Notes: generated by a model not told the origin, from the sequence alone. A stretch of 64,000 nucleotides of DNA from Pacificitalea manganoxidans (GCF_002504165.1 NZ_CP021404.1:806001-870000); one strand, 5' to 3'; shown: positions 1-8,992, counted from the stretch's first letter. Numbers and translations are program-made.

Positions 1-413
1 ACGGCGCGGGCGCCGAACACCTCGGCCGAACGCAGGATCGCGCCCACGTTATGCGGGTCGGTCACCCGGTCCAGCAGCACCAGACGCGGCGCGCCCATGC
101 CCGGCTCGCACAGGTCTTCCAACGGACCCCAGTCGAGCGGTTTGACCTCCAGCGCCGCGCCCTGATGGACCGAGCCGGGATCGAGCGGCGCGGGGAATTT
201 GCGCGGATCGGCGATCTCAGGCTCCATCCCCGATGCCGCGACCGCCTCGGCCAGCTTGTCGGCGGCGTTGCGGGTCAGCACCAGTCGCAGCCGTTCCCGG
301 CGCGGGTTCATCAGCGCGTCGCGCACCGCGTGCAGCCCGAACAGCCAGACGGTTTCGGCGGCGGCGGCGCGGCGGGCGCGCTCCTTGTCGATGACCCAGG
401 TCGGTTTCTTCAT
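1..413 (-). CDS. rlmB: 23S rRNA 2'-O-ribose methyltransferase, TrmH/SpoU family (partial)
   Basis: The gene runs off the left edge, so only about 137 N-terminal residues are visible. After the ATG at 413 comes a TrmH substrate-binding domain (residues ~13-85, opening with VWLFGLHAVRDAL). Next to the edge is SpoU motif 1 (DPHNVGAILRSAEVFGA, residues ~118-134), whose Asn and Arg belong to the catalytic knot. By family, RlmB methylates the 2'-OH of a 23S rRNA guanosine with SAM in the cytoplasm. The SAM-binding knot itself lies outside the window. It is divergent from tRNA-Tyr. The family is sure; assignment to RlmB rather than another SpoU enzyme rests on the substrate-binding domain. Confidence 0.85.
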   Translation of the reverse strand, partial: MKKPTWVIDKERARRAAAAETVWLFGLHAVRDALMNPRRERLRLVLTRNAADKLAEAVAASGMEPEIADPRKFPAPLDPGSVHQGAALEVKPLDWGPLEDLCEPGMGAPRLVLLDRVTDPHNVGAILRSAEVFGARA

Positions 414-560
414 GATTCTGGCCCCTGCTTTCGGCGGTTCGGCGGATGGTCTTGCGTCGTGGGTCGCCTGTCCGGGCTTGGTGATGCCCGCTCACGCGAC
501 GTCGTGGTGATGCTTCGCCCGCCTTGGGCAAATCGGGCGGAAAGCGCAAGGAATTTCCTG

Positions 561-589
561 TTGACCCTCTCAGGCGGCTTGGCTATTCA
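561..589 (+). promoter_or_regulatory. putative sigma-70 promoter of tRNA-Tyr
   Basis: TTGACC (561-566) is followed after 16-17 bases by CTATTC/TATTCA (583-589), and the tRNA begins 11 bases further on. TTGAC-type -35 boxes are usual for strong stable-RNA promoters in this group. The -10 is weak by E. coli standards, so this is a reading by eye. Confidence 0.5.
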
Positions 590-600
590 CCCCCAGCGTC

Positions 601-684
601 GGGCGACGTGCTGCAAGGTGCGGCAGCGGACTGTAACTCCGCCGGGGAGACCCACGCCTGGTTCGATTCCAGGGTCGCCCACCA
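601..684 (+). tRNA. tRNA-Tyr (anticodon GTA)
   Basis: The acceptor stem GGGCGAC (601-607) pairs with GTCGCCC (674-680), followed by the discriminator A and an encoded CCA (682-684). The D arm is GCTG/CGGC. The anticodon stem GCGGA/TCCGC carries the loop CTGTAAC with anticodon GTA. There is a long class II variable arm, and the T arm CCTGG-TTCGATT-CCAGG is intact. The long variable arm together with GTA identifies bacterial tRNA-Tyr. No integrase or duplicated 3' end is visible nearby. Confidence 0.97.
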
Positions 685-769
685 CCACCCCTCCAGGGTT
701 AGGTGGTGATCCCGACGCAAAACCCCATTATAAGCGTTAAGACACGGCAGTTCCGCCCTCGCCTCTGCG

Positions 770-1237
770 TCATCCTTCGGTCGTGATGCGGGCCGTGGCC
801 CCGTTGCGGCTGATCCGCAGGGTCGCGCCGCTGCGCGGATGCGGGGCCCAGTAATCGGTGATTGGATCGAACCACGGGTCCAGCTCCGCCCCTTGGGAGG
901 CTGAGATAAACGGCAGCCAGACGCGCGGATCGTAAAACCGAAACAGCCCGACCTGCCCTGACGGCAGCATGGCCTGCATGTTCCGCCTCAACGCGCGCCG
1001 CGTGGCTGCACGCTCCGCCGTCGAATGGCAGGTGATTCCCCATGCCCGTGGCCAACCGTAGCTTTGCAGCGCGTCGCGAAACGGGCTCTCCGGGCGCAAT
1101 TCTACGATATAGGGCGCGGCACGGGCCAATTCCGGGTCAAGCGTTCCGGCAAACAGGCTTTCGGCGCCGGGTTCGCGGATCAACAGGTTGTAGATCGCAT
1201 CATCGCGGGCGGCGTCGATCAGGGCGAAATGCGGCAT
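770..1237 (-). CDS. DUF4123 domain protein (putative T6SS adaptor/chaperone)
   Basis: This 155-residue protein matches the DUF4123 pattern: an N-terminal FALIDAA strand, a YNLL helix, a central APYIVEL segment, the GITCHS turn and a late LFRFYDPRVW motif (residues ~98-107). In known type VI secretion systems DUF4123 proteins load effectors onto VgrG or PAAR spikes. Its start lies 5 bases after the stop of the PAAR gene, so the two are one transcript. No effector or immunity gene follows, because tRNA-Tyr comes next on the other strand. The ATG at 1237 is chosen because an upstream extension would overlap the PAAR gene. Confidence 0.8.
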   Translation of the reverse strand: MPHFALIDAARDDAIYNLLIREPGAESLFAGTLDPELARAAPYIVELRPESPFRDALQSYGWPRAWGITCHSTAERAATRRALRRNMQAMLPSGQVGLFRFYDPRVWLPFISASQGAELDPWFDPITDYWAPHPRSGATLRISRNGATARITTEG

Positions 1238-1242
1238 GGGGC

Positions 1243-1920
1243 TCAGCGGGCCGGGCCGGATGCGGGACCAGTGCCGCCGGGTGCGCCGCCATCCAGCGCG
1301 CTGTCCTCTGCGGCGGCGCGGTCGCGGGTTTCGGCCTCCGCTGCGGCGCGGGCGCAAGCCTCGCAAAAGGGCATGCCGCTGGCGGCGGCGTCGCGCAACG
1401 CCTGCGCTTGGTGAGCCGGGGCGGGCAGGGCTGGTTGCGATGACAGCGCGCGTCCATCGGTGGCAGCCCCTTGGCCGCGTGGTCCTTCGGGCAGCCCCTG
1501 TGCCGCGCTGCCGGATCGGTGGCTGTCCACGGCTTGCCCCTGCGGGACACCGCCGGGCGCGGCCCCCGCGCCGCCGCCTGCCATGCTGCCCGCTCCGCCG
1601 CCGCCACCCCCGCCGCCAGCACCGCCCACGCCGATCAGAACGGTTGGCGCGCCGGCGACGATCATCCCGCCATGGGCCGTGGCGTCGCCCACACGCGCGG
1701 CCGGGACGTTACAGACCAGCACCGTCGGGCACCCGGCGACGATCACGTCAGGCGGCCCGACGCAGGTGCATTGATCGCCGATCCGCGCTTGGGGAAGGTT
1801 GACGGTCAGGACCGTCGGCGCACCCATGATGATCGGGCCGCCGACATGGGGCACGGGTGGGGTGCCCGGTGTGATCATCGGGCAGACATGCATGTCACCA
1901 ATACGCGCGGCGAGGACCAT
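1243..1920 (-). CDS. PAAR-domain spike-tip protein with glycine-rich linker
   Basis: The protein has 225 residues. Residues ~1-95 are a PAAR domain: three repeats of an ARIGD or ARVGD turn followed by a strand and an I(I/V)xGxPTVL element, as in the conical tip that caps VgrG in type VI secretion. Residues ~96-120 are nearly pure Gly/Ala. The tail is Ala/Gln-rich and carries a small FCEAC cysteine motif near residue 183. PAAR proteins bind one metal ion and often carry effector domains at the C-terminus, but the tail here resembles no toxin I know. It precedes the DUF4123 gene. No other T6SS component is in the window. Confidence 0.85.
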   Translation of the reverse strand: MVLAARIGDMHVCPMITPGTPPVPHVGGPIIMGAPTVLTVNLPQARIGDQCTCVGPPDVIVAGCPTVLVCNVPAARVGDATAHGGMIVAGAPTVLIGVGGAGGGGGGGGAGSMAGGGAGAAPGGVPQGQAVDSHRSGSAAQGLPEGPRGQGAATDGRALSSQPALPAPAHQAQALRDAAASGMPFCEACARAAAEAETRDRAAAEDSALDGGAPGGTGPASGPAR

Positions 1921-2406
1921 GATGGTTTCCTTGCGCTGGTCGGGCGAAATATGCCCGCATTATCCTGTGCCGGACCGCCAAGGGGCGGGCCTGAAATCGT
2001 CCGCCCGCAGCCGCGTCACAGGACAGCAGCGGCGGGCGGATTTCGCCGTGATAAATCGGAGCGGACGCCGGAGGGAAAAAAACGGCACCCGCCCCGTCTT
2101 TCTTGCCACAGGATGCGGGCAAGAGCCGTTTGGGTCAATGGGGGGCAGACCGACGGCACCCGCAGAATTGACGTCCAAACATGTATATTCCGTGTATCGC
2201 GCCGTGATCGGGTCGCGCAACGCGCAAAACGCGGGTCAGGCCCCGTTCCGCTGCGACAGACAGGGCGGGCGCTGGCCCATACCATGGCGGCACGTCCGGG
2301 GGAACGCCCGCATGCCGCTGCGACAAAAATCGCGGCACCGGGTTCCGTTTCGGGGCAAAGCGGGGCAAGGCTGGGGGATCGTGTTGCCCCAGCCTGTGTG
2401 AACCCC
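1921..2406. other. 486-bp intergenic region, no gene seen
   Basis: This gap separates the PAAR gene (leftward) from the next rightward gene and must hold both promoters. I see no convincing coding region; open frames across it are unsupported. It contains an inverted repeat (TCCGCCCGC at 2000-2008 with GCGGGCGGA at 2032-2040, extended by AAATC/GATTT across one bulge) and an A-run at 2078-2084. Neither is diagnostic of a known element. Confidence 0.4.
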
Positions 2407-3414
2407 ATGAGCGCCAAAGCCTCGTCCGGTCCGACCCGGACCTTCAACATCCTGATCGTGGCCCAATCCGGGCGGCTGCAATACGAGGCCGTGCTGTTTG
2501 CGGCCTCCCTGCGGCACAGCGATCCGGGCTTTGCGGGGCGGCTGATCGTGGCGGTGCCGGAGCCGGGCCCGCTTTGGTCCTTCGATCCCGGTCTCAGCAG
2601 CCATGTGACCGCCTTGCTTCAGGAACTGGGCGCGGAGGTGCAGGGCTTCACCTCCGAGATCTTTGGCGAAAGCTATCCTTACGGAAACAAGATCGAAGCG
2701 CTAAAGCTGCTGCCCGCGGGCGAGCCTTTCGTGTTCTTCGACACCGACACGCTCGTCACGGGCCCGCTGAGCGAGGTGGCGTTCGACTTTGACCGCCCTT
2801 CTGCCTCCATGCGGCGGGAGGGCACTTGGCCGGAGATCGAGCTTTACGGGCCGGGCTATGGCGAGATCTGGAAATCCCTCTATGACCGGTTCGAGCTCGA
2901 CTACGACAGCAGTCTCGATCGGGGCCAGCCTGATGAGTATTGGGAGCGGTATCTCTATTTCAACGCGGGCTGGTTCTACGCCCGCGATCCGGCGGAATTC
3001 CACGCGCTCTTTGCCCGCTACGCCCGGGAGATCCGCGACGATCCGCCCGAAGCACTGGTGTGTCAGTCGTTTGACCCTTGGCTGGATCAGATCGCGCTGC
3101 CCTTGGTCATCCATGCCTTGGGCGGCGGACGTCCGGGGCCGGAGCTGGCCGGGCTGGATGGCGACGTGACCTGCCATTGGCGGGTGCTGCCGCTGCTTTT
3201 CGCGCGCGAAAGCGACCGTGTGGTCGACGTGCTCAAAGAGGTCTCCGCCCCCAACCGCATCAAAAAGGTGCTGAAGGAATACGAGCCGTTCAAGCGGATG
3301 ATCTTCCAAAACAAGGGCGACAAGGCCCGCGCCCTTTTCGACCGCAGCGACCTGCCCCCGCGCGAGCAGATGATCCGCAACCAGCTCAAGAAAAACAACC
3401 TCTGGCTTCGATAA
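2407..3414 (+). CDS. Glycosyltransferase-like protein, family unassigned
   Basis: The protein has 335 residues and starts at the ATG at 2407; frames open upstream overlap the PAAR gene and are not credible. Residues ~10-60 read as a Rossmann-like strand and helix (FNILIVAQSGRLQYEA, then RLIVAVPEP). A DTDTLVTG motif near residue 117 resembles the metal-binding DxD of GT-A nucleotide-sugar transferases, and it follows a YPYGNKIEAL segment as in GT8-like enzymes. There is no signal peptide or membrane segment. It stands alone between the PAAR/DUF4123 pair and a DUF421 gene, so context gives no substrate. Confidence 0.55.
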   Translation: MSAKASSGPTRTFNILIVAQSGRLQYEAVLFAASLRHSDPGFAGRLIVAVPEPGPLWSFDPGLSSHVTALLQELGAEVQGFTSEIFGESYPYGNKIEALKLLPAGEPFVFFDTDTLVTGPLSEVAFDFDRPSASMRREGTWPEIELYGPGYGEIWKSLYDRFELDYDSSLDRGQPDEYWERYLYFNAGWFYARDPAEFHALFARYAREIRDDPPEALVCQSFDPWLDQIALPLVIHALGGGRPGPELAGLDGDVTCHWRVLPLLFARESDRVVDVLKEVSAPNRIKKVLKEYEPFKRMIFQNKGDKARALFDRSDLPPREQMIRNQLKKNNLWLR

Positions 3415-3486
3415 TCCGTTCGGCGCCTCATGTAGCCGGAACAGGCCCGTGCCGCCCCGCGTTGCCTTGGTAACAGGAGGGTGATG

Positions 3487-4026
3487 ATGGATCTGTCGGA
3501 GATGCTGTTTCAGGGCTGGGCGGATATTCTGCGCACCCTCATCGTGGGCGCGTTGGCCTATACCGCGCTGGTGGTGTCCTTGCGAATTTCGGGCAAGCGC
3601 ACCTTGGCCAAGCTCAACGCTTTCGATCTGGTGGTGACCGTTGCGCTGGGCTCGATCCTTGCCACCATCCTTCTGTCGGAAAGCGTGGCGCTCGCCGAAG
3701 GCATCACCGCCTTCCTCACCCTGATCGGTCTGCAATTCGTCGTGGCCTTCGCCTCGGTCCGGTCGCGCCGGATCGCCGGGCTGGTCCGCTCCGAACCCCG
3801 TCTGCTGATGCGGGAGGGGGCGTTTCTGCCTGCGGCCATGCGCGATGAGCGGGTCACGCAGGCGGAACTGGAAACCATCATCCGTGGCTCCGGCACCCCC
3901 GATCCCGAGGATGTCGCTGCCGTCATATTGGAAAGCGACGGATCGTTCAGCGTGATTGGCAAGGCCAGCGAAGGCCGCGCCAGCTATGCCGAGGCTGGGC
4001 TGGACACCGGGACGCAGGCGGGCTGA
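3487..4026 (+). CDS. DUF421 (YetF-like) membrane protein
   Basis: This 179-residue integral membrane protein has three N-terminal hydrophobic segments (residues ~12-35, ~45-65, ~70-90) and the family signatures VVSLRISGKRTLAKL and FDLVVTVALGS. A soluble tail (residues ~95-165) contains ELETIIRGSG and a VILESDGSFSVI strand, as in YetF/YcaP proteins. The molecular function of DUF421 is unknown. Three start codons lie in a row (GTG 3481, ATG 3484, ATG 3487); the AGGAGG at 3475-3480 is best spaced (6 bases) for 3487. Confidence 0.85.
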   Translation: MDLSEMLFQGWADILRTLIVGALAYTALVVSLRISGKRTLAKLNAFDLVVTVALGSILATILLSESVALAEGITAFLTLIGLQFVVAFASVRSRRIAGLVRSEPRLLMREGAFLPAAMRDERVTQAELETIIRGSGTPDPEDVAAVILESDGSFSVIGKASEGRASYAEAGLDTGTQAG

Positions 4027-4136
4027 TCGGCGCGCGGGGCGGCCTCCGCGATACCCCGACGCGGCGCGCCGCGCCCAGTCCTAAACACCGCGACGGGACC
4101 GGCACGGCGACCGCCAAGCCGCCGCGCCGGTGTGGA

Positions 4137-4904
4137 TCACTCCGTCGAGCCGATCTCGAACGTGATGCCCACATCCACGCGCACTTCGATCTCGCCGGGG
4201 GCGACGGGGACGCCGCCGCTATCGGCCATGCGCATTTCCTGACGCGCATACATCGGGCGGCCTGCGCTTTCCTCGGTGATCTCCACGATCCGGCCCAGCG
4301 AAACGCCTGCGGCTTGGGCCAGTGTCTCGGCCTTGGCGCGGGCCTCGGTCACCGCCGCCATGCGGGCATCCTCCTCGGCGGGGGCGGGATCGGCCAGATC
4401 GAAGCTCAGTTGCTGAAACCGGTTCGCGCCGTCGCCGCGCACCACCGTGTCGAGAAGCGGCCCCAGCCGCTCCAGATCACGCACCGTCACGGTCACGAGA
4501 TTGGTCGCGATGAAACCCACGACCTCGGGCGGCTGGGTGTCGTCCCGTGTCGTCATCCGCCGCTCCGGCGACAGGCTCAGGCCCGAGGTCTGGACGTCAC
4601 GCGCGGCGATGCCCTCGGCGGTCAGCCGCTCCAAGATCGCAGCGCCCACCTCATTGGCGGCATCGAGCGCGGCATCGGCGGTTTCCGCCCGTTCCTCCAC
4701 GCCCATAACGATGGTCGCCATGTCGGGCGCGCGCTTGACCACGCCAGCCCCCCGCACGACGACTCGGCCCGGTGTTTGCGGGCCCGCGACGGGCGGGGTG
4801 GCCTGCGCCTGTGCCGCCCCGGACGGAAGCACGGCGGCGGCTCCGGTGCCAAGCCCGGCCATCACCACGGCAAGTGCAAGTTTCGTCGGCAAATTCCTGA
4901 TCAT
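4137..4904 (-). CDS. SIMPL-domain (DUF541) periplasmic protein
   Basis: The protein has 255 residues with a Sec signal peptide (residues 1-~34, ending AQAQA). The mature part follows the SIMPL pattern: VVVRGAGVVKRAPDMATI, then VGVEERAETADAALDAAN, a QTSGLSLSPE segment, and a C-terminal ARAKAETLAQAAGVSLGRI helix followed by a VRVDVGITFEI strand. The SIMPL fold is found in outer-membrane or periplasmic proteins such as BP26 and YggE; the biochemical activity is unclear. It is divergent from the long gene at 5064 and shares a 159-bp, relatively AT-rich promoter region with it. Confidence 0.9.
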   Translation of the reverse strand: MIRNLPTKLALAVVMAGLGTGAAAVLPSGAAQAQATPPVAGPQTPGRVVVRGAGVVKRAPDMATIVMGVEERAETADAALDAANEVGAAILERLTAEGIAARDVQTSGLSLSPERRMTTRDDTQPPEVVGFIATNLVTVTVRDLERLGPLLDTVVRGDGANRFQQLSFDLADPAPAEEDARMAAVTEARAKAETLAQAAGVSLGRIVEITEESAGRPMYARQEMRMADSGGVPVAPGEIEVRVDVGITFEIGSTE

Positions 4905-5063
4905 TGCGATCTCCTCTCATATGGCGCGGAGCCTAGCGCGGATGGCGCAGAAAACACCCGCCTGCAGGGGGTTATGGCTTTCATTGGCGGTTTACCGCTA
5001 TAAAGAGAATGTTACCGTCAGAAGGCTAACGGTCTCCCGCACTCGTGATGTAAAGTTTCTCGC

Positions 5064-8000
5064 ATGAAACCCCGCTTCGCTCTCGATCTTCGCAACGATG
5101 AAATCGCGCTGCTGCATCGCAGCCGGGCTGGCTGGCTGCCGGTCGGCTCCGTGCGGTTCGACGCCCCCGATCTGGAGGCGCGTCTGCATCAATTGCGTGA
5201 CACCGCCACCGAGCTGGAGCCCGCCGGGCCAACGGTAAAGCTGGTGCTGCCCAACGCGCAGGTGCTTTACACCGAAACCGCCGCCGCTGGCGGGGCCGGT
5301 GCGGACAGCGACGAGGCCCGCGTGCGTCAGGCGTTGCAGGGCGCGACCCCCTACCGGGTCGAGGATCTGGCCTATGACTGGCAGGCCGATGGGGCAGCCC
5401 CCCAGATCCTGCGCATTGCCGTGGTCGCGCGGGTCACGCTGGACGAGGCCGAAAGCTTCGCTGCCGCGCATGGGTTCGTGCCGCTGAGTTGCGTCGCCGT
5501 GCCGGAGCCGGGCACCTATCCCGGAGAGCCGTTCTTTGGCCCGTCGAACGGCGCGGCCGCGGTATTGGACGAGGGCGCAACGGTCGAGCGGGACGATGAT
5601 GTGCTGACCCTCGCCGCTGTCGGCCTGTCCGCGTCGGACGCCCTCGCTGCCGACGACATCGCGACCGACTCGGAGCCAGACGTCACCGTGGTGCCCGCCG
5701 AAAACACCCCTGAGCCGGAGCTTCAGCCCGGCGTGGCGGAAGCGCCCGCACCATATCTTGACCGGTTCGAGGACAGCCCCGAGACGGTTTCGACCGCCGC
5801 GCCCGAAAGCGACCAGCCCGACAGCACCGTGCCGGATCAGCCTGAGGAAAGCCAAGTGCCGGACGGCATCGCGCCGGAAGACACCTCTGCGCTCGAAACG
5901 CCGACGCCTGGCGCCAGCCCATTCGATACCACCGCATCTGACAGCGTGGCAGGGGCCGATGAGGCGCGGGATCTCTGGGCCGAGCTTGACGCCGAAGCGG
6001 CGGAGGCCGAGGCGACCGAAATGTTCGCTGACGAACCCGCCGCCATCGTCACCGAAGACACCGCTGCGCCGGTCGCACCCGTCGCCGCCGCGCACTCGGA
6101 CGCCCCGCCCGCCGAAGAGTCCCCGGTCAAAGAGACGCGCGCCGACACCACCCCGGCTGTGGACACGCCCGCCGAAGAAACACCCGCCGAAGACCCCTCC
6201 GCCGAAAGCGTGCCTGCCGAAGACGCACGCGCCGAGGACGTGCCCGCCGAGGCATCCCTCGCGGATCTGGACGATCCCGCGCCGATCACCTCCGCGCCGC
6301 TTGGCGAGGATGAGACCGCTGTAGCCGCGACCCCAACACCCGATGCGACAAAGGTCACGCCAAGCCAGCCGGTCGATCCTGTGGTGTCGGATAAATCCGT
6401 GCCTAGCGAACCTGCGGTGACGTTCCATTCGCTGCGCGCCACACGGGAAAGCCCCGCCCGCGCCGACAGCGATACCGCCCCGCGCCACGCGCCCGCGCGC
6501 CCCGCCCCCGATCTTGCCGCGCCCGACCTTACCGCGCCTGCGGCAAAGGGCCAAAGCGCCAAGCCTGCCTCACCGGATGGTAATAAGGCCTCCCCCGAAG
6601 CAATGGCCCGTGCCGATCGCGCCGCGCTTGCCGCCGCCGCCGGGTTCGCCGCCGGGGCAGGGCGCAAGGCACCGACCGGGCGTCTGGCGTCGCTCCGCCG
6701 TCGCTTTGGCAAGGGCGACACGCCTAAGCCCCGCCCTGCGCAACCGCCGCTCGATGACAGCGCAGGGCCCGTGATCGGCACGCCCGCACGGGCCAAACGC
6801 CCCGCAGCCGCTGGCCCCGTGCCGACGCCGGATCCCGCGGCCTTTGCCCCCGTTTCGGGCGCGCGCACTGCGGGCAGCCTTGCCAAGCCCGGCGGCGCCG
6901 CATCCGCGCCCGCTGCCACCACTTCCACCACCGCCGCTGCGAAGCCTGCGGCGACCGCGCCCACCGCATCGAAACCTACCGCATCGAAACCCGCTGCATC
7001 CAAACCCGACACGTCAAAACCCGGCGGGGCTAAGCCGCAGTCCTCCGGCAATGGCGCCTCGGTCTTTGGGGCCCGCCCTGACACACCCCGCCGGTCCGGG
7101 CGCGGGCTGCTGGTCGCGCTGGCGGCCTGTCTGGTCGCAGCGTTGCTGCTGATCGCGCTCTGGGCCGGGGTTCTGGGAGAGGACGAGCGTATCGCCGCCG
7201 TGCCGCCGCAGGCCTCCCTGCCGACCGATGCCATGCCGGAGCCGGAACTTGCCGATGAGGCTGAGGGCGATCCGTTGCCCGAAGGGCTCGATCCATCCAC
7301 GGTCGCGACGACCGCCCCCACCGGCGCACAGTCGGATGCGGAACTGACGGCGCTGGCCCCGCAAGATGACACCGTGCCTCCCAGCACCGCCGCCGATGGC
7401 GCGCCGCTGGGCGATGGCGGCACCAGCCGCGTCTCCGACAGTCTGACCGCCGATGATCTGGGCGTCGCCGCCGACAGTCAGCCGGAGCGTCAGGCTCTGC
7501 GCGATCCCGGCCCGCGCAGCGATGCGGACCTGCCCGACATCGACGATCCGGATCTGGTCGGCGCGCCGACCGCCGCCGAACTTGCCGCGCGTGATGTGCC
7601 CGATCTGGCCGAAGCGCAGCGCGCCTATGCCGATACCGGCATCTGGCAGCGCCCGCCCGAACGCGCGGCGGAGCCGGACGATGCGCCCGTAGACAACGCC
7701 TATCTCGCCGCGATTGACCCCAGTGTCGGCGCGCATGATGCGGTCGCGCTGCCGCCGGTGCTGACCGATACGCCGATGGCCGCCCCCGCCGATCCCGCCG
7801 CGCCGGATCAAAGCTTTGCGCTGGGGGATGATGGCCGGGTCACGCCCTCGGCCCAAGGCACCCTGTCGCCCGAAGGTGTGCTCGTCTATTCCGGCCCGCC
7901 CGCCGTGACCCCGCCCGCGCGCCCCGGCGCGACCGGCGCGGAGGCTGATCTGCCCGCCACATCGTCCGAGGACACGCTGGCCGAAGGTCTGGTCGCCGGG

Positions 8001-8741
8001 AACCCGGACCTGCCTGACCGCCGCCCCGTGGCGCGACCCGGTGATCTGGAAGACACGGCGGAGCGCACGCAGCTTAACGGCTATACCCGCGATCAGTTGG
8101 CCGGGCTGCAACCCCGCGCGCGGCCCCGCTCATTGCAGGAGGCCGTGGCCGCCGCGACCGAGGCCGAGCCTGACGACAGCGCCGATCCCTCCGATCCTGT
8201 GGCCACCGCGCCCGAGGCCGAGATGTCCGACAGCGCGCTGGCCGTTGCGGCCTCCCGCCTGCCGCGCGACCGGCCCAGCAACATCGCTCAGATCGTCGCC
8301 CGCACCGTGGCGGCGCGCCCCTCGCAGGATGCCGTCGCCGCTGCGGTGGCAAGCGCGCGCCAGCAGGCCGCCGTTGCCCCCGCCGCGCCCGTCGCAGCGC
8401 CTGCGCCTGCCGCCCGCCGCGCGGAGCCGGAAGAAGAGGACGAGCCCGAACCCGTCGCCGCCCGCAATCAGACGGTGCAGCCGAATATCCCGACCCGCGC
8501 GTCGGTCGCCGCCAGCGCCACAGTCAAAAACGGCATCCGTCTGGGCGAAGTCACCTTGATCGGCGTGTTTGGCACGGCCAGCAATCGCCGGGCGCTGGTG
8601 CGCCTGCCATCGGGGCGCTACGTCAAGGTGGGCATCGGCGACCGGGTCGATGGCGGGCAGGTCGCGGCCATCGGCAAATCCGAACTGCGCTATGTCAAAA
8701 ACGGTCGCAATCACGTTCTGGCCATGCCCAGCGAGGGCTGA
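5064..8741 (+). CDS. Long bitopic protein: GspL/PilM-like N-terminus, disordered linkers, PilP/GspC-like C-terminus
   Basis: The protein has 1225 residues. Residues ~1-140 (FALDLRNDEIALLH, VKLVLPNAQVLYTET, ALQGATPYRVEDLAYDW) resemble the actin-like cytoplasmic fold of GspL/PilM. Residues ~150-680 are low-complexity Ala/Pro/Glu/Thr with repeats such as PAEETPAEDPSAE and ASKPTASKPAASKP, plus a helical Arg/Lys-rich patch near residue 550. One membrane span (~681-704) follows. After another long acidic, disordered stretch, residues ~1157-1225 (LGEVTLIGVFGTASNRRALV, YVKVGIGDRVDGGQVAAI) match the PilP/GspC HR-type beta domain. The predicted topology is cytoplasmic N-terminus, periplasmic C-terminus. 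No pilus or type II secretion genes flank it. Confidence 0.75.
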   Translation: MKPRFALDLRNDEIALLHRSRAGWLPVGSVRFDAPDLEARLHQLRDTATELEPAGPTVKLVLPNAQVLYTETAAAGGAGADSDEARVRQALQGATPYRVEDLAYDWQADGAAPQILRIAVVARVTLDEAESFAAAHGFVPLSCVAVPEPGTYPGEPFFGPSNGAAAVLDEGATVERDDDVLTLAAVGLSASDALAADDIATDSEPDVTVVPAENTPEPELQPGVAEAPAPYLDRFEDSPETVSTAAPESDQPDSTVPDQPEESQVPDGIAPEDTSALETPTPGASPFDTTASDSVAGADEARDLWAELDAEAAEAEATEMFADEPAAIVTEDTAAPVAPVAAAHSDAPPAEESPVKETRADTTPAVDTPAEETPAEDPSAESVPAEDARAEDVPAEASLADLDDPAPITSAPLGEDETAVAATPTPDATKVTPSQPVDPVVSDKSVPSEPAVTFHSLRATRESPARADSDTAPRHAPARPAPDLAAPDLTAPAAKGQSAKPASPDGNKASPEAMARADRAALAAAAGFAAGAGRKAPTGRLASLRRRFGKGDTPKPRPAQPPLDDSAGPVIGTPARAKRPAAAGPVPTPDPAAFAPVSGARTAGSLAKPGGAASAPAATTSTTAAAKPAATAPTASKPTASKPAASKPDTSKPGGAKPQSSGNGASVFGARPDTPRRSGRGLLVALAACLVAALLLIALWAGVLGEDERIAAVPPQASLPTDAMPEPELADEAEGDPLPEGLDPSTVATTAPTGAQSDAELTALAPQDDTVPPSTAADGAPLGDGGTSRVSDSLTADDLGVAADSQPERQALRDPGPRSDADLPDIDDPDLVGAPTAAELAARDVPDLAEAQRAYADTGIWQRPPERAAEPDDAPVDNAYLAAIDPSVGAHDAVALPPVLTDTPMAAPADPAAPDQSFALGDDGRVTPSAQGTLSPEGVLVYSGPPAVTPPARPGATGAEADLPATSSEDTLAEGLVAGNPDLPDRRPVARPGDLEDTAERTQLNGYTRDQLAGLQPRARPRSLQEAVAAATEAEPDDSADPSDPVATAPEAEMSDSALAVAASRLPRDRPSNIAQIVARTVAARPSQDAVAAAVASARQQAAVAPAAPVAAPAPAARRAEPEEEDEPEPVAARNQTVQPNIPTRASVAASATVKNGIRLGEVTLIGVFGTASNRRALVRLPSGRYVKVGIGDRVDGGQVAAIGKSELRYVKNGRNHVLAMPSEG

Positions 8742-8992
8742 TGCCGCGCGCAGGTGTATTTCCCGCAGATCGATGCATTTGCGCGCGCGGGTCCACGGGC
8801 TGAGACTGGCGTGCGGGCCGGTCCGGGCTATAGTGACAGGGATCGTCCCCGAAGCTGGCCGATCCGGCGCGGTCGCGTGGGCTTGGCGGCTTCGATCCTT
8901 TGCCTAAGCTGGATTGCCCCGCCTGATGTCGCCACTCTCTCTGCCTTCTTCGCCGCCGCGTGTCACCTTAGTCCACGGCTCGGGGGATTGAG
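8742..8992. other. 251-bp intergenic region
   Basis: It lies between the PilP-like gene and the antiporter, which run in the same direction. No open frame with a usable ribosome site is evident. It presumably holds the antiporter promoter, but no clear -35/-10 pair can be assigned. Confidence 0.4.

Noticed and set aside
601-684. tRNA-Tyr as an integration site for the PAAR island
   Set aside because: No integrase and no second copy of the tRNA 3' end were found between 685 and 2406.
4985-5040. Paired -35/-10 for the GspL/PilP-like gene
   Set aside because: TATAAA at 4999 is attractive but no -35 lies at an acceptable distance, so the promoter was not called.
4998-6554. Minus-strand Gly/Arg-rich frame opposite the GspL/PilP-like gene
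   Set aside because: It is a shadow frame; it has no start signal and no domain, while the plus strand has recognisable ends.
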